DNA of 64,000 bases from Pisaster brevispinus. Taxonomy: Eukaryota > Echinodermata > Asteroidea > Forcipulatida > Asteriidae. The position numbers and the translations under genes are program-made. The notes under the pieces were generated by a model. It was not told the DNA's origin and did no database searches. It saw nothing but the letters and a program-made list of their open reading frames with translations. Location of the stretch: contig JAMKCF010000020.1 in NCBI GenBank assembly GCA_023634235.1, forward strand, positions 8,866,001-8,930,000, in the 5' to 3' direction. Shown here in pieces: positions 36,101 through 48,174 of this stretch; position 1 is the stretch's first letter; each line of letters begins with the position of its first letter.

Positions 36101-37114
36101 TTACGGTTGAGAAAAAGAATGGTTTGTGACTACCAACAATAAATTTCATGTCAGGCAAAATTTTAATTTAAATTAAATCCACTGACATTGAGACGTTATA
36201 CCATCATGTTTGATAGTCTAATTAGTATCAACAACTGCACACACGTCAAGGTCACGTGGGCTTTTGTTTTTACTCGTTTTATTGATCCCTAGGTCCAACG
36301 TCACACGCGGCTACTGTCTGCCACACGGCGCCACTTTGGGAGTCAAATTGCATAGATGGTTACCGTGTAAATTATACAATGCATACTACACTGTATAACA
36401 CGGACACCAACTCCCAAAATGTGAAGATGACGTCAGGTGAAACAGGCAATAGGTCAAATCCACGCCCTCTGCCCTTCGACCCACTGGTGTCATTCGTTAA
36501 ATCACGTGATGTGTCACATATTCACAACGCATGTATACCCATCCTAAAAAATGGACGCAACTTTTAAAGTAGAATTTGTATGTAATGTTATAATGCTGAT
36601 GACGTTCTACAATTTGAAAACTCCCGGGCTAGAACAGACCCAGATGCTGGGTCCCAGGGGGCCCTTTAGCCATTTCTTGGTCAGGTTGACCCAGAAATCG
36701 GTTAAAAAAAATTGTGTTTAAGCTCGGATTTGCGTCAGTCTGATCCATTTTTGAGTCAGGTGTACACAAATTCAGTGGCATTCTGTCCAAGTATTGGGTC
36801 AGGCCCAACTGGGAACTGGAACCAGACTCTGACATGGGAACTTTTAGAGTGTAGCTAGACCGCATATAGCTAGCTATCATGGCACGATACTACTACATAA
36901 AAGTAAAACAAGAAAAGAAAGTATTCTGAGTCGTCTGTTTTCATGCTTACACAGGAGGAAAAATAGAGATAAAGGTCACTTGTTCTATTCAATTAAACTT
37001 TTGGAGGGAATAGCATTTCAAGATGTTTTACACGTTTGTTATTAGCCAGCCAAATGACATTATTTGAAGATAATTATTGACGGTGCTTACACCCTTGAAA
37101 TCTGTCTTTCGCAG
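33130..37114 (+). other. Prdm14 intron 4 (4.0 kb)
   Basis: Donor GTAATT, acceptor TTCGCAG. 33500-33960 is GC-richer with many CpG and short frames but no recognised gene. 34490-34640 has interlaced GAGTACT/AGTACTC palindromes. 36611-36851 is a GGGTCA-family copy. 34700-36600 is AT-rich and otherwise featureless to me. Confidence 0.88.
36611..36851. mobile_element. GGGTCA/TGACCC family copy
   Basis: It ends in ACTTTTAGAGTG, the family terminus, with a diverged left end (TTGAAAACTCCCGGG). Contains GGTCAGGTTGACC at 36679-36691 and repeated GGGTCAGG. Confidence 0.75.
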
Positions 37115-37276
37115 ATTTTCCATGACGGCAAGTTGAGCCACTTCGTCGACGGGCGGAACGGCACAAGCAACTGGCTCTGTTTCGTCAACTGCGCCCGCCA
37201 CGCCAAAGAGCAAAATCTAATCGCCTCGCAGTGTGGAGAGTTCATCTACTACGAAGCGTGTAAAGATATCCCCAGG
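37115..37276 (+). CDS. Prdm14: Prdm14 exon: central PR/SET domain
   Basis: The acceptor TCTTTCGCAG ends at 37114; the donor is AGG|GTAAGA at 37277. Both borders are phase 0, exactly 54 codons. Conserved motifs in order: IFHDGKLSHFVDGRNG, NWLCFVNCARHAKEQNL, QCGEFIYYEACKDI. They match human PRDM14 (DGHLSHFIDG, NWMSYVNCAR, KEQNLVAVQC, IFYESCK) closely. The NCAR motif is where classical SET methyltransferases have NHS, a typical PRDM difference. The exon is the most conserved part of the SET domain in this gene and identifies it as PRDM14 rather than another PRDM: the spacing and the GxGNW/GTSNW segment fit PRDM14 best by my recollection of the family. Confidence 0.97.
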
Positions 37277-37403
37277 GTAAGAACATCTTATGAGCTGATG
37301 CGTAGACGTTGTGGTATGCGTAGACGAAGTGCCCTCTATAGATGACACATGACTTATACGTACGCCAGTAGAGGGCAGTATTTTTCTGTTTTTAGTGGTT
37401 ATG

Positions 37404-37700
37404 CATGGCGGCCATCTTGGATTTTTGAAAACGGCCACCAAAATTTAAATATTGTTCAATATCATGGCTTCTAGATGACGTAGAACCTTGACTTTAACTA
37501 CTAAATCTACATTTGCAGGGGACAAGGTACGACATGGTACTTGTCACAATTACCTAAATGGCGGCCATCTTTGATTTTTTCTAAATTGCTACCAAAAATA
37601 TTTTTAATACCACGGCCTCTATGTGACATAGGATCTTGATTCCAACTACTAAATCTACATTATTCGCAGGCAAGGTACCCAATGGTAACAGCCATGTTAT
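37404..37700 (+). repeat. Two-unit 155-bp tandem repeat
   Basis: Units start at ATGGCGGCCATCTTGGATTT (37404) and ATGGCGGCCATCTTTGATTT (about 37558). Both continue with CCACCAAAA/TACCAAAAAT, ATGACGTAGAACCTTGA / GTGACATAGGATCTTGA, and AACTACTAAATCTACATT, then GCAGG-CAAGGTAC. Identity roughly 75 percent. Confidence 0.85.
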
Positions 37701-37954
37701 ATGCTATTAAAATTCGTGCTTTAATAAATCTTTATTGAATTCAAGGTGCTCCTCACTGTTTGCAAATGCCTAAAATGATCTTGGTCCAGCATATCTTGCA
37801 CCCACTCTTTCGTTTACACATCTGCACGTACTGGTTAGCGATCTTTAGACTATAGACGAACACACAACTCTTTGTGTTGCTCCTCATTATTATGTAACAG
37901 TCTTCCCCCAACCTTTACCCTCTACGGCTTCTCCGCAAATACTCAAGAAAGGAC

Positions 37955-38110
37955 TTCCATTCCGGAACAGTTCGGGTCAGAACTGACCAGATCCGGGTCT
38001 CGTGAAATCTGACCCATTTCTGGGTCAACATTACCCGGAATCTATGTAAAAATGACCCACAAAAGGGTCCAATTTACTCAGTATCCGAATTAAAGTCCCA
38101 TTTTAAGTGC
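37955..38110. mobile_element. GGGTCA/TGACCC family copy
   Basis: TTCGGGTCAGAACTGACCAG, TGACCCATTTCTGGGTCAAC, TGTAAAAATGACCC and AAAGTCCCATTTTAAG match the family. A further piece with GGTCAGTCTGACC (38362-38374) lies at 38345-38410 and may be the displaced other end. Confidence 0.75.
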
Positions 38111-38344
38111 TGGAAAAGTGCTGGAAAGAGGTTAATTCGAATTAATTAGCAAATAAATTACCTAAAAATATATATATATATATTTTTGCTACACTCATAC
38201 CTTGACCCTCTGAAAGGTGTTGGGCTTGGAAAAAAAATGGAAATAGCTTAATTAAACCAGTCTTATTCGGATTTCCCTGAGCGCAGTGAAATAAAGTGTT
38301 TCTGTCGCAAAATGATGAGTTTGTGTTGTTTTTTTATTGGGTGA

Positions 38345-38410
38345 GGGTTAACGACTCTTTTGGTCAGTCTGACCCGGGCCCCATGGCTGAGGACCCGGAA
38401 TCCAGGTCAA
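38345..38410. mobile_element. GGGTCA/TGACCC family fragment
   Basis: Short piece with GGTCAGTCTGACC at 38362-38374, followed by CGGGCCCCATGGC, GGACCCGGAATCC and AGGTCAA, as in the right part of other copies. Confidence 0.65.
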
Positions 38411-38563
38411 CTCGCTGTTGATGTTTTTGTCGGTCTCATCGTAACCACTGTGATCTCGATGGGATAGCAGGACAGAAGTGCCCTTGTGTACGCATGCATG
38501 CAACTGGGACACCCCTAATTCTATAAATAACCCTCCGGTAATGTTTATTGTACCTGTCCGCAG

Positions 38564-38678
38564 GGAACGGAGCTCTTGGTGTGGTATGGTGACAGCTATC
38601 GTCAGTTCATGGGTATCCCATTGGCTCTGAAGGGAATGACGCTGAGCAAGAGCCCTGTGGCGAAGGAAGACTTACAGA
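38564..38678 (+). CDS. Prdm14: Prdm14 exon: end of PR/SET domain
   Basis: The acceptor CTGTCCGCAG ends at 38563; the donor is AGA|GTAAGC at 38679. Entry phase 0, exit phase 1. It encodes 38 residues beginning GTELLVWYGDSYRQFMGIP, the ELLVWYGD signature that closes PR/SET domains, followed by a linker (LALKGMTLSKSPVAKEDLQ) leading to the zinc fingers. The IPLALK segment aligns with IPVSLQ in human PRDM14. Vertebrate PRDM14 has a longer glycine/serine linker here, so this version is somewhat shorter. Confidence 0.96.
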
Positions 38679-40056
38679 GTAAGCCGTCGTACAGTAATTA
38701 ATTATACACGATGAATCATATACCGTAATTTATGGATGCATTGTAGTCCCCATTACTCGATTCACCACACTGGATTTTAGCATTATTATATTCTTGCTCA
38801 CTGTTGGTTTCACAGGCTGCTACCACCCCCTTATCCTCAGTAACTAAAGGCCATGCCACATAGGGTAATTTTACTTGAAGGCAACCAACTGCACTTTATG
38901 CAAAAAGGACCACTTCGGCAGCCCAGAAGACATTCTTCGAGCTGTATTTTCACTATCAGGAAAATAAGGAGAAAAATGAAATGTGAATGAATTTTCGTAT
39001 TGGAGATTGCCTGGAACTGGTAATGGAGATTGCCTGAAAATTGTTAACACATCTAAACGTGTTCAGCTGTTATTCTTGAATTTATGTGGAAATTATGACA
39101 CGAAATTGTCCATTATGACCAGTGTAGTACCTCGCCAGCCCTGGAATGTACACGGTCTCTCTTTTGCAAACAAAGGTCACATGGTCTTATACGGTTGCCA
39201 GCATAGAAATATAGTCTGGTTACAGCACTAAATACGTTGGAAAGTCATTGCCAAATCTTTACTGGCAGGCAAATTTAGACGGCTACTGTTTTTGCTAAAA
39301 GCTCCGACTTTGAACAGTTTTTGAGAGCATGCAGATATAAAACGTCAAAAACAAGCCTGCTTTAATACAAACCATTATGTAAGCAATACACCCGAACGAC
39401 ATTATGCACGTTTCCTGTGGATATTAGTCCACGAAAACATGACCTAAGCCCCACAATATGCAGACCTCTGTATCAACAGCTGATATTCGCCAAACGGTTC
39501 GCGGGAATCCTCCGCCGTTTACAAAAGATCCCGTCAGACTTGACCTGATTGTTTTCCCCTTCAGATTTTTCATTACAGTGGGGGAAAAAAATTAAAGTAC
39601 GGTTCATAAAAAAAAAACACTTTCTGAAGAAGTTATGTTTTACCCATGTAGGAATTTTTTTTCCAAGATTAGTTTTGTTTTTTGCTTGGTTATTTGTTGT
39701 AATTGTTATTGCTGTTGTCTTTGTCTACTTTTGTATGTATTTGTTTACTTATTTGTTTATTTTGTGTGTGTATTGCGGTGAAGTTATGTGCCAACTGTAT
39801 TCAAGATGCTCGTAAATTGAACAACACATTATGTATAAAATGTTCTCATCTTTAAGGGCAATGAAGTAAATAAATGAACGGACAAAATGAATGAATGAAA
39901 TGACTGAATGAATGACAACAAAACAAAACAACGATTGAAATGGCAAACTATTTATTTATAATGTCTACTTATTTAGTGATGCATTTGTTTGTTTTTACAA
40001 TTTATTTATGCATTTATTTATTTGTAAATTATTTTGTGTTCTTATTATCATTATGA

Positions 40057-40271
40057 CACGCTAAAATCTCCGCGGCAGAATCGACTCAGACCCGGGGTCA
40101 CAGTGGGCCTGATCCAAACCTGGTTAAAAAAAGGGGGACGTTATCACGGATTCTGCACCAGTATGACGCATTTTTGTGCCATTTTGATCACGTTGACCCA
40201 GAGACGGGTCAGTCCCCCCCCCCTCTTCGAGACGGAATCGGGTCAATTCCGGACCGGTATTTTTAAGAGGG
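40057..40271. mobile_element. GGGTCA/TGACCC family copy
   Basis: Left end CACGCTAAAATC, right end TTTTTAAGAGGG. Inside: GACCCGGGGTCACAGTGGG, TGACCCAGAGACGGGTCAG and CGGGTCAATTCCGG. Confidence 0.7.
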
Positions 40272-41730
40272 TTTTACTGTTTGTGCCGGATACGAAAATA
40301 TAAACGAAGATGCGCGAAATTATTTGTTTATCTAAAAGTCACCTGAAATAATATGTAAAAATAAGTTAACTTTTTTTTTTCATGAACAAACCAAAGAAAT
40401 AATCGGTTAATGCAAAGCAAAATAATTACTTCCTTGCAAAAAAAAAACCCCAACACTTTTTCTAGACATTGGTGACTCTTGCAATGTCAAAAAGGCTTAC
40501 CGTTTTTCCCAGCAATAAAATTGTTTTTAATAGAAGGGACAACCAACAAGTTTTACCATTTGGTGGCCAAGAAGCTGTCGTTCTCATCATTGTGCGGATG
40601 AGATTTCAGAAAAACCCCGCCAGACCCAACTAATGAAAGCGGGTGCGTCGACCAACGAGGGCTTTTGTTCGCATTATTAACATGACATATATACAGCAAC
40701 CGTCACCTCGTGCAATACTGTGCTACTTCGGCTAGAAAAACGAGGGCCCGGTTAATAAAAACAGTGTTTTATACTGCGTCTTGTATAAATCGAAGGAACC
40801 CCGGGGGCTTGCCGCTGCTCTCTATCGTCAGGTCTCGCTTCCTGGTCTGCCTGCATCTCTTCACAATTAGATGTTAATGTACCGTCTTCGCGTACATTGT
40901 AGAATAAATCCGATATTATTAAATGGAAGTGCAATTGGACACTTATTGAATTACACGATCTCCCGATATATTCATCACAAGAATCCGTCTGAATATGCTC
41001 ACCTTCGAAAACCGAGGCATCGATTGCGAGTTACAGAAAGATGAATGTGGAAATGGGGGTGTGATGGACGAGCGAATGAGAGATTCAAGAATAAGAAATA
41101 TGAGGATATGACTAAGTTAGCAATAAGTCGAGCTAGAAGGCTAGACTTGAGGTAGATTGGCTTTGCTGGCATCGTTGAAAAAATAAAACATTTGCAAAAA
41201 ATATCAGTAAAAGCATATTATGTTGAAAACAGTACGCATTACTTTGTTCTCTTGAAGCAGCATCCGTTGGTTTGTGTACACAACTGCCTACTAAGGAAGT
41301 TTACCAAATAACCGAAAACCGAAGTCATTTCAACAACGCCCTCTGTAGCTAGTTCTAACTATACACGGACACCAAATGGCACGCACATACACCAGTGTGT
41401 AATGACCTCCAATCGTGGGCCCCCTTTTTATTCAGCTCTCTGTCCTGACAAACGAGACCCAAATCGCATACCCATTGTCCCTTTTTTGTAAGTCCTCGGT
41501 TTGAATGTCACTACACACCACACACACACACGTTTATCGACTCTGTAAATAGAGGACTTTAGTGAGGACCGGATCCCCTTTGATGCAGTCCTCGGTTACA
41601 TTGGTAGGACACCACATCCACATAGTACGCTCTGTGTTGTATACACTCTGTGGACATTCTGTGCACTATAAACGAAACAAATATTCTTCAAAACTGTAAA
41701 AAAAAACACTTAAAAAAAACCCCCAAAACC

Positions 41731-41781
41731 CACCACCACCACCACCACCACCACCACCACCACCACCACCACCACCACCAC
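41731..41781 (+). repeat. ACC trinucleotide microsatellite
   Basis: About 17 perfect CAC/ACC repeats. It reads as poly-His on + and poly-Gly on -; neither is a supported gene. Confidence 0.95.
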
Positions 41782-42573
41782 AACAACACTGTGTGGACGT
41801 GTGTATGTTCACATAGACTTTCAAGTCCCTATATTGTGTGGACATCTTTTGTTCTAAGTTCCACACTTCGTATATAAACAAACATTGTTTGTCAACACAT
41901 TCGATGTTTTTCTTTGTTTATAGTGTTTGTTTAGCGACGGGTCCACGGCTCTGTTCACACAATCAAAGCTTAGACGTACTTGGTCCGTCCATGAATTTCC
42001 CCTCCGGGGTCAAACCACTGGATGTATTTTGTTAGTTCTTGACCGGTGACAATGGTTTATGCTAAACCCACTATAACAACAAGTAAAAATGCATAGACTC
42101 ACCACAAAACAAACACAGACAGACAAACACTAACCACAAAACAAACAGAAGAGCTAGCACTAACCACCAAAAGGTTCACATGAAGAATTGAAAGCGAACG
42201 GTCTCTTCTTCAAAGTTAAAGGTTAAGTAAGTTTATTTTTGAGGGCGCTGCTCTGTGGGACGTCATACTGAGAAACCAATGTCACAGTCTGTAAGAAGTT
42301 TACAAAGGCCTTCGGAAAATTATAATGAGCACAATAGTCTCGCTTCCAAAAAAATTCTTTTTTTAAATCATTTTATCCTTTCATCAACATTTGTCATTGT
42401 GAGGGTACTGCCGCTAGTGTCCTTTTTGACATCACACTGAGAATTCGTTGCCGTGGTCGTGCTCTAGAAGGGAACACAACTCATTATAAATAAGAGCAAA
42501 CATGGAAGAAAAATGGAAAACAAACAAAACCTTGTCAGTCGTTTAATATTCTGATTATTTTCTCTTGTGCCAG

Positions 42574-42803
42574 ACAAAGAGGGTTACAAGTGTGACCGAT
42601 GTGGGAAGGTCTTCTCCTACGAGGATTACCGGGACAAACATCTCAAGTACACCCGCTGCGTGGACAAAGGTGACCGGAAGTTCCCCTGTCACCTTTGCAG
42701 CCGTTCATTCGAAAAGAGGGACCGTTTGCGAATTCACATTCTCCACGTTCACCAGAAGCACCGGCCGCACAAGTGCGTCACCTGCGGCAAAAGCTTTTCA
42801 CAG
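42574..42803 (+). CDS. Prdm14: Prdm14 exon: zinc fingers 1, 2 and start of 3
   Basis: The acceptor TCTCTTGTGCCAG ends at 42573; the donor is CAG|GTATTA at 42804. Entry phase 1, exit phase 0. Finger 1 (residues 364-388 of the model) is C366-X2-C369-X12-H382-X5-C388, a C2HC finger as in vertebrate PRDM14. Finger 2 (396-419) is C398, C401, H414, H419. Finger 3 begins C427, C430 and is completed in the next exon. RDKHLKYT, DKGDRKFPC and EKRDRLRIHILHVH are identical or nearly identical to human PRDM14, which is the strongest evidence for orthology because these non-canonical linkers are not shared by other zinc-finger families. The intron cuts finger 3 between FSQ and SSSL. Confidence 0.98.
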
Positions 42804-42938
42804 GTATTAGTGCTACGTTAAACTTTAAGTGGAATAGTATCAGAGTAAAACAACATTTCCACACTTGGCATACTTTATTAGGGATGATGATCAGTTGGAG
42901 AAGTGAGGGCTGGTAAAACTAGTCATGCCACATTTTTT

Positions 42939-43312
42939 CTTTCTCCAAAGTGCAATGCCCATGGTAGGTGAAGGTTCTTGATATCCTAGACTGGACCATT
43001 CCACATTTCTGAGAGGGGGATAAGGTTCCACAGCTGTGTAGTTTTTTTGCGGGGCTGAAATGTTTTCACTCACATAATTTGTGCACAAAATTGTACAGAC
43101 ATACAAACCTACCCAGATCCAACCCTCTAATAAAGTGGAGCCATCTGTTTTTTGTAGCAGGCTTCCAGATGTCTTGCTGACAGTCTGTGAGTGCTAGGTG
43201 CGAGGTTTCCAACACTCCTTCCCCTGTCTTTTGACTTACCGGGGAGCCAGTATTTAGTGTAACGTTTCTGCATCTGAATAATTCCTGAGGTTACTCCTTC
43301 ACTTAAGAGTTT
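42939..43312 (+). mobile_element. 370-bp dispersed repeat, copy 1
   Basis: Shares with 51852-52232, in the same order and orientation: CTCCAAAGTGCAATGCCC, TTCTTGATATCCTAGACTGG, TTTGTGCACAAAATTG, GTAGCAGGCTTCCAGATGTC and GGGGAGCCAGTA.TTAGTG. No frame or terminal repeats seen. Unclassified; probably part of a larger element. Confidence 0.85.
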
Positions 43313-44593
43313 TTGGTTTCGGCAATCCAAATAGCTAAGGTGATTTGAAAAACCTTGATAATATAATTCCCTCGACTTTGACATTATGGGAGGCATAGGT
43401 ATTTTGTCTTCGGCATTGGTTCTGGTTTGAAGTTTAATAGTGTGTGAGCGTAAAGATTGACGCTATCTTTTTTGTTTCCTCAATGGCCAATCCTGTACTT
43501 TGTCTCAAAAAATGAAGAGTATTCATTTATAGACTTATTTAAAGTGAGATAAACACTTTATGATTTGCTGGTTTAAAAACATGAACTGATATTGTATCAT
43601 CTGCTCCGCCCATTCTGAAGTAATGTGGGCGGTTTGATTCTTGCTCTGTAGGTAATACTTGAAATCCATGTGTCCCTCATGCGTAAAAATACATGCCAAG
43701 CATTGTATCCGTATGACGTATTGCGTCATCCGAAAAAAAATTATGTGCATTGCTCGGCCCTTATTCCTTTTAAAGGTTTGCGCAGTACGCACAACATATG
43801 ACGGGAACACGGATTTAAGCCTAATGCGTCGTGGCGTCATTCCCGTTCCAACCTCGTTCCCAGTGGTATACGATCTCGCCAAATAATAAAAGGATGCCTT
43901 GCTTGACCACCTCGCTACGGCGCGCTGCCCATGGTCACGAGGCTGTTCCCGTGAGCATTGCACGAAGTGCATTTTGTGCTAGTTTCCACTTCAAAAATCA
44001 GGCTTTCCTTTTGTGTGTGCAATTAACATATTAAATGACATAATTTTACTGGGCAAAGGAATTGTAATACCAGAAAGTAATATTTAAAAGGGGGAAAAAA
44101 TCTGACACCACTTTCCAAAATAAAAAAATAGGCATTTCACGTAAAGTCACCATGTAGTTGGGACAGGGCCCAATTCGAGTTCACCCATGGGCCAAATAAT
44201 TTTTTAGCCTGTCCCTGCTGCAGTTTTAAGTAGGGACAGGCCCATTTGTAGTTTGGATGTTAGTGAGGCGGTGCAACATTTCATTTTACATGATTACTTC
44301 ACGTATCACTTTTTCAAGGTCGCCGAGCATGCAGGGACTTCTTTCATGCATGTTATCCAGTAACATTCTCTATAGTTATGAACAATTTTTTAAAAGTTTT
44401 AAATCAGAGCTCAGAAGAAAAAAAAAATCAACATTCAATCCGTCGTTGCTGGGTAGAACACAGCCCTCTTGTGAAAGCCGAAATAGTCATGATACATTCC
44501 CCAGTGTAGTACCCCAAAATCTCGGCCGTATGATTTGTTTTTTCCCCCAGTTCATCTGAGTAACAGTAACCTTATTTTATTTTAACCGCAAGC

Positions 44594-44635
44594 TAGGGGT
44601 GTTGAAATTGACACCATTCGTGTTCCCAGTAGACA
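44594..44635. mobile_element. TGTCAATTTAACACC family fragment
   Basis: GCTAGGGGTGTTGAAATTGA followed by CACCATTCGTGTTCCCAG matches the left terminus of copy 1 (5968). Confidence 0.45.
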
Positions 44636-45483
44636 TAATGCTAGCCGTCTGGGGGGTCTGAGTGCTTCAGCGCGACACCGCATCTATATTAAACTCTCGC
44701 AAAAGAGATACACTTATTGGCCATATTTTTCCCTGTGATATGAAGTGCAGCCAAGCGTGTAGAGTTGCGAGATGAGTTTGCAGATGAAGTTTCGTTGCAT
44801 AATGCACGCAGTTGGGACAATTTAACGAAGCGCGGTGTCTGATTTGTTTCTTCTACGTCTGTGGGGTTTGTCGAGAGAGAAAAAAATTGCGAAACCCCTG
44901 GGCGCTGTTCGGTGAGTCCCTACCGCAATTGCACATACATCTATCACTACAGCATCGTCCATCAACATACACAGTGAGCATTCGGCAATCGTCCCACGCA
45001 GAATTGGCGCCCAAAAGACGCTTGCCTCTCCAGTGCGCATGCCCCAGCTGCATAAATAATGGAATTCGTTTATTAGGCGTGAGTCCTGTATGTCGCTGCA
45101 CTCCCCTGGGAGCGGAACGGCCCGGGCCATTCTGGGGCGAAGTGTTACTTCTGACCCCCCGTCGGGAAATTCCGGACAATCCTTCAATTTTCTTTCCAGA
45201 TTTATGGCTTTCTTGCAATGTTTGTCTTTCCTAGATTGGAGTCGAAGTGTCTATAAATAATAAGTGTTCTGCCATAATTCGGAGATGATGACGTATGTTT
45301 ATATCTGTCTAAAGAGAAATTGTAGAAAGCGGCCAAATAATATTGCTGACTCTCAAATGGCAGAACTTAATATCGGCTTGGTTTTTTGGTACAAGCATTA
45401 ATCAATAGGAAGAATAGAATGCAGTCACTGTGTTATCCCGTCGGTGTATGTGGGAACTAAATAGGCCATGCCTCTTCTGGCCG

Positions 45484-45930
45484 CACCGGGAGGGTCTGTA
45501 GGATCATTCCTCACCCCCACCGCACCCCCTGAAAGTTTCCCAAAGCAAAACACCGAATCCCCAATCTTCACCCTCACACTCACACCCAAAACTCCCAACC
45601 CTAGCACCTTTCCCAACTACCCTAACAGTATACACCCCCGCCCTCACATCAAACCATACTGTTGCAACGAACCACTACAGCCCTACTCAAGAACCTACAG
45701 GTAGGCCTAATAGCCCTACCCAAAAACTTACCGAAACTTACCCTGGCACCCAATAATATACCCTTGCAAACAACCCCAATAGCCCTACCCAAGAACCTAC
45801 CGAAAACCACCTGACACCCACACCTATACCCTAGCAACCAGCCCCAAAAGCCCTACCCAAGAACCTACCGAAACTCACCCTGACACCCAAACCGACCCTC
45901 ACACCCTTCCCCTACCCCTCCAAAAACATG
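45484..45930. repeat. C-rich, G-poor region with 68-bp tandem units
   Basis: The + strand is almost free of G for about 440 bases. From 45679 the motif AGCCCTACCCAAGAACCTAC repeats at about 45679, 45712, 45781 and 45849, giving 68-69 base units for the last two steps, with ACCGAAACTCACCCTGACACCC in each. On the minus strand this reads as GGGTAGGGCT-type sequence. Confidence 0.8.
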
Positions 45931-47891
45931 TCAGTTGCTGACACAATTATTATGACTTGAGGTAAGAATATGCAACAAACATCAGAAATAGCCAACAGAA
46001 ACGATCCTCACCGTACCCGTGCAATGATTCAGAAACCTGCATTATTCCCATAGGAATTCTACAGTAAACTGAACACCCAAACCCTTTTAACTCCCGACAA
46101 AGATTGCTAGGACCCATGCCTGATGGTACCATACCAAAGCATTGTTGCATTGGCTGTGGGATTGGTCATTTGATGATACAAACATGTAATTTGGCCCACA
46201 GTCAGAGTATGTCATGAGATAGATGCTTGGCTATAGAACCAATACAGATTTGACCTATTGTTTTGTTTTCACAGGACAAATCTACTACTATCTGTGTGCC
46301 AAATTTCATGCTGATATTATCAAAGACGCATTTCCCCAAAATATTTCCTCTATCTGTCCCACCATCTGACAGAACCAGGGTAAGGATTTTGGAGGATTTG
46401 GCGAAGAGGCAGTTACGGTTAACCCACTAACCAAGTATCCATTACTGAACCAAAACTCAGAAAGTTGGTTTAGCAGACCAGAAATAGGTCACCAGCCCAA
46501 ACAAAACATGTTACGTGTACTGTTTGTGGCTAACTCCAAGAATTTTGAAAGCAGTACTTTCTGCGAACATGACTTCCATCATTTTGGAAAGAATAGCTCA
46601 TGTTACAGTTAGAACGCACTGATTTGTCATTAACAGTCATTCAATCAAAATGTCACCCAAACCGTGTGTAACACTCGTGTATGCACTCGAACAAATTAAC
46701 AATTGAAGGAAATGGCGTCTGTACAGTCTGCCCTTTTCTTTATTCATCTTCGACCATTAATCCCGAATTAGAGTGCTGAGATGTGTTCTCTCACTTCAGA
46801 AACATAATGCCTTGGAATTGATTAAACCGGTCTGTGTTCTTGTAACCAAGAGAGTTTAATTAAGAGCTGGAGGAAGTAAGTTCGTAGAACCAGATGGTAT
46901 GGCAATTTTACAATAATTTGTTTTGTAAAATTACCATACCCACAGCGATACTCAGTAAAAACTATACTTATGTGACGATGACTGTTAAGTTTGAGGCGAA
47001 TGTGTTCATTTAAAAAGTTCTAGTTCTCAAAACATGAACTATTATTAAGGTCGACATCGTGTGTAACAACGATAAAGTCTCACTCCAATGCAAATAGAGA
47101 AAGCGATGAAGACTACACGACCGAAACGTCGAATCCAGTCTACATGAGTACCCGAAGTTTAATCGTGTCCCAACGTTCGTTGTCCTATTTCAAAGAGTTA
47201 ACATGCTTCAAGTTTGCTTAGTTCAGATTGCATGCTTAGCTATACGGCCACTGCGCTTTGCTCCAAACGTTTTTCAGAAAACACAGAGTGCAAAGTGCTT
47301 CATAATGCTACATTTCCTACAATTATAATCAATTGTTCAGTAACATAAAAATCACATAGTTTAAGAGGAAGATGTAAATCTGCATATCCATGTACTTTTC
47401 TGAATCGAGCAGCACACTCCTCCGGTGCCGTGGTTTGTATGATCTCACTCGGCCGTGGAATTGTCTCTGGACTCGTTGCATGACTTCTCCCACCCGATCT
47501 CATTACAGTTTGACTCCCCTCCGGCTCGGGTTTCTCGTTACTACCGTATGCGATCCCATATGTTCTTTATCGCACAATTTTCCGGAGTCATATCCCCCAA
47601 AGAGAAGCGATATAGAACATACCCACAGAACAAATTGCTCTGATCAAATGATTTAGTTCTTAAGTTGATTTCTTGCTTTTGATGGCAACCGCTCAGACCC
47701 CGGGCGAAGTTTTATCGACAGGGAGAGCTGATTCCGCTTCCGTCTCACCGTAGCAATCAAGATAACTCTGTGTGACTCCAAAATTTCCCCACAGTAATTT
47801 AAAGACAAAGTACAGTAATGGTCTATCAAAAGAAGAAAAAATCATTCAATCCGAAAGCTCACTGATTATAAAGATCATACTAGCACCAATC

Positions 47892-48083
47892 CTGCACTCT
47901 GAAAACTTCCAGGTCTCTTCGTGGTTTAACCAATTTCTGGATCAGTATGACCCGGATTCTTTGTCAAAATGACCCCAAAGCAGTTCAAACTGACGTAGAA
48001 TTTGAGTTAAAATCCCATTTTAAAACCAGTTTCCGGGTCAGCATGGCCCCGTAGGACCCGAACCCCGTTTGTATAGTGTGGGA
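47892..48083. mobile_element. GGGTCA/TGACCC family copy
   Basis: The left end CACTCTGAAAACTTCC matches the terminus. Inside: CAGTATGACCCGGATTCTTTG, CAAAATGACCCC and TTTTAAAACCAGTTTCCGGG. Confidence 0.75.
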
Positions 48084-48174
48084 AACTATTTTCGTCTGAA
48101 ATGTCAAAGTCTTGGTAATTGCGTTTGACAACCCCATATAGAATGCAGCAAATCGAACAGCCTGAACCCTAACA

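Larger units (their letters stand above)
37277..38563 (+). other. Prdm14 intron 5 (1.3 kb)
   Basis: Donor GTAAGA, acceptor CCGCAG. Contains a two-unit tandem repeat (37404-37700), GGGTCA-family pieces at 37955-38110 and 38345-38410, and a short TA run near 38168. Nothing else recognised. Confidence 0.9.
38679..42573 (+). other. Prdm14 intron 6 (3.9 kb)
   Basis: Donor GTAAGC, acceptor GTGCCAG. Contains T-rich and (TTTA)n-like sequence (39650-40030), a GGGTCA-family copy (40057-40271) and an ACC microsatellite (41731-41781). The frames near 38983-39231 and 41838-42035 carry no domain I recognise. 40400-41700 and 41880-42560 show nothing else. Confidence 0.9.

Noticed and set aside
41650..41881. 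Poly-His (+) and poly-Gly (-) frames
   Set aside because: Both are translations of the ACC microsatellite.
43535..43972. 145-codon minus-strand frame
   Set aside because: No recognisable domain or splice context; probably chance or an old repeat.
44812..45234. Overlapping frames of 121-140 codons on both strands
   Set aside because: No domain, frames open on both strands at once, as expected from GC-rich sequence.
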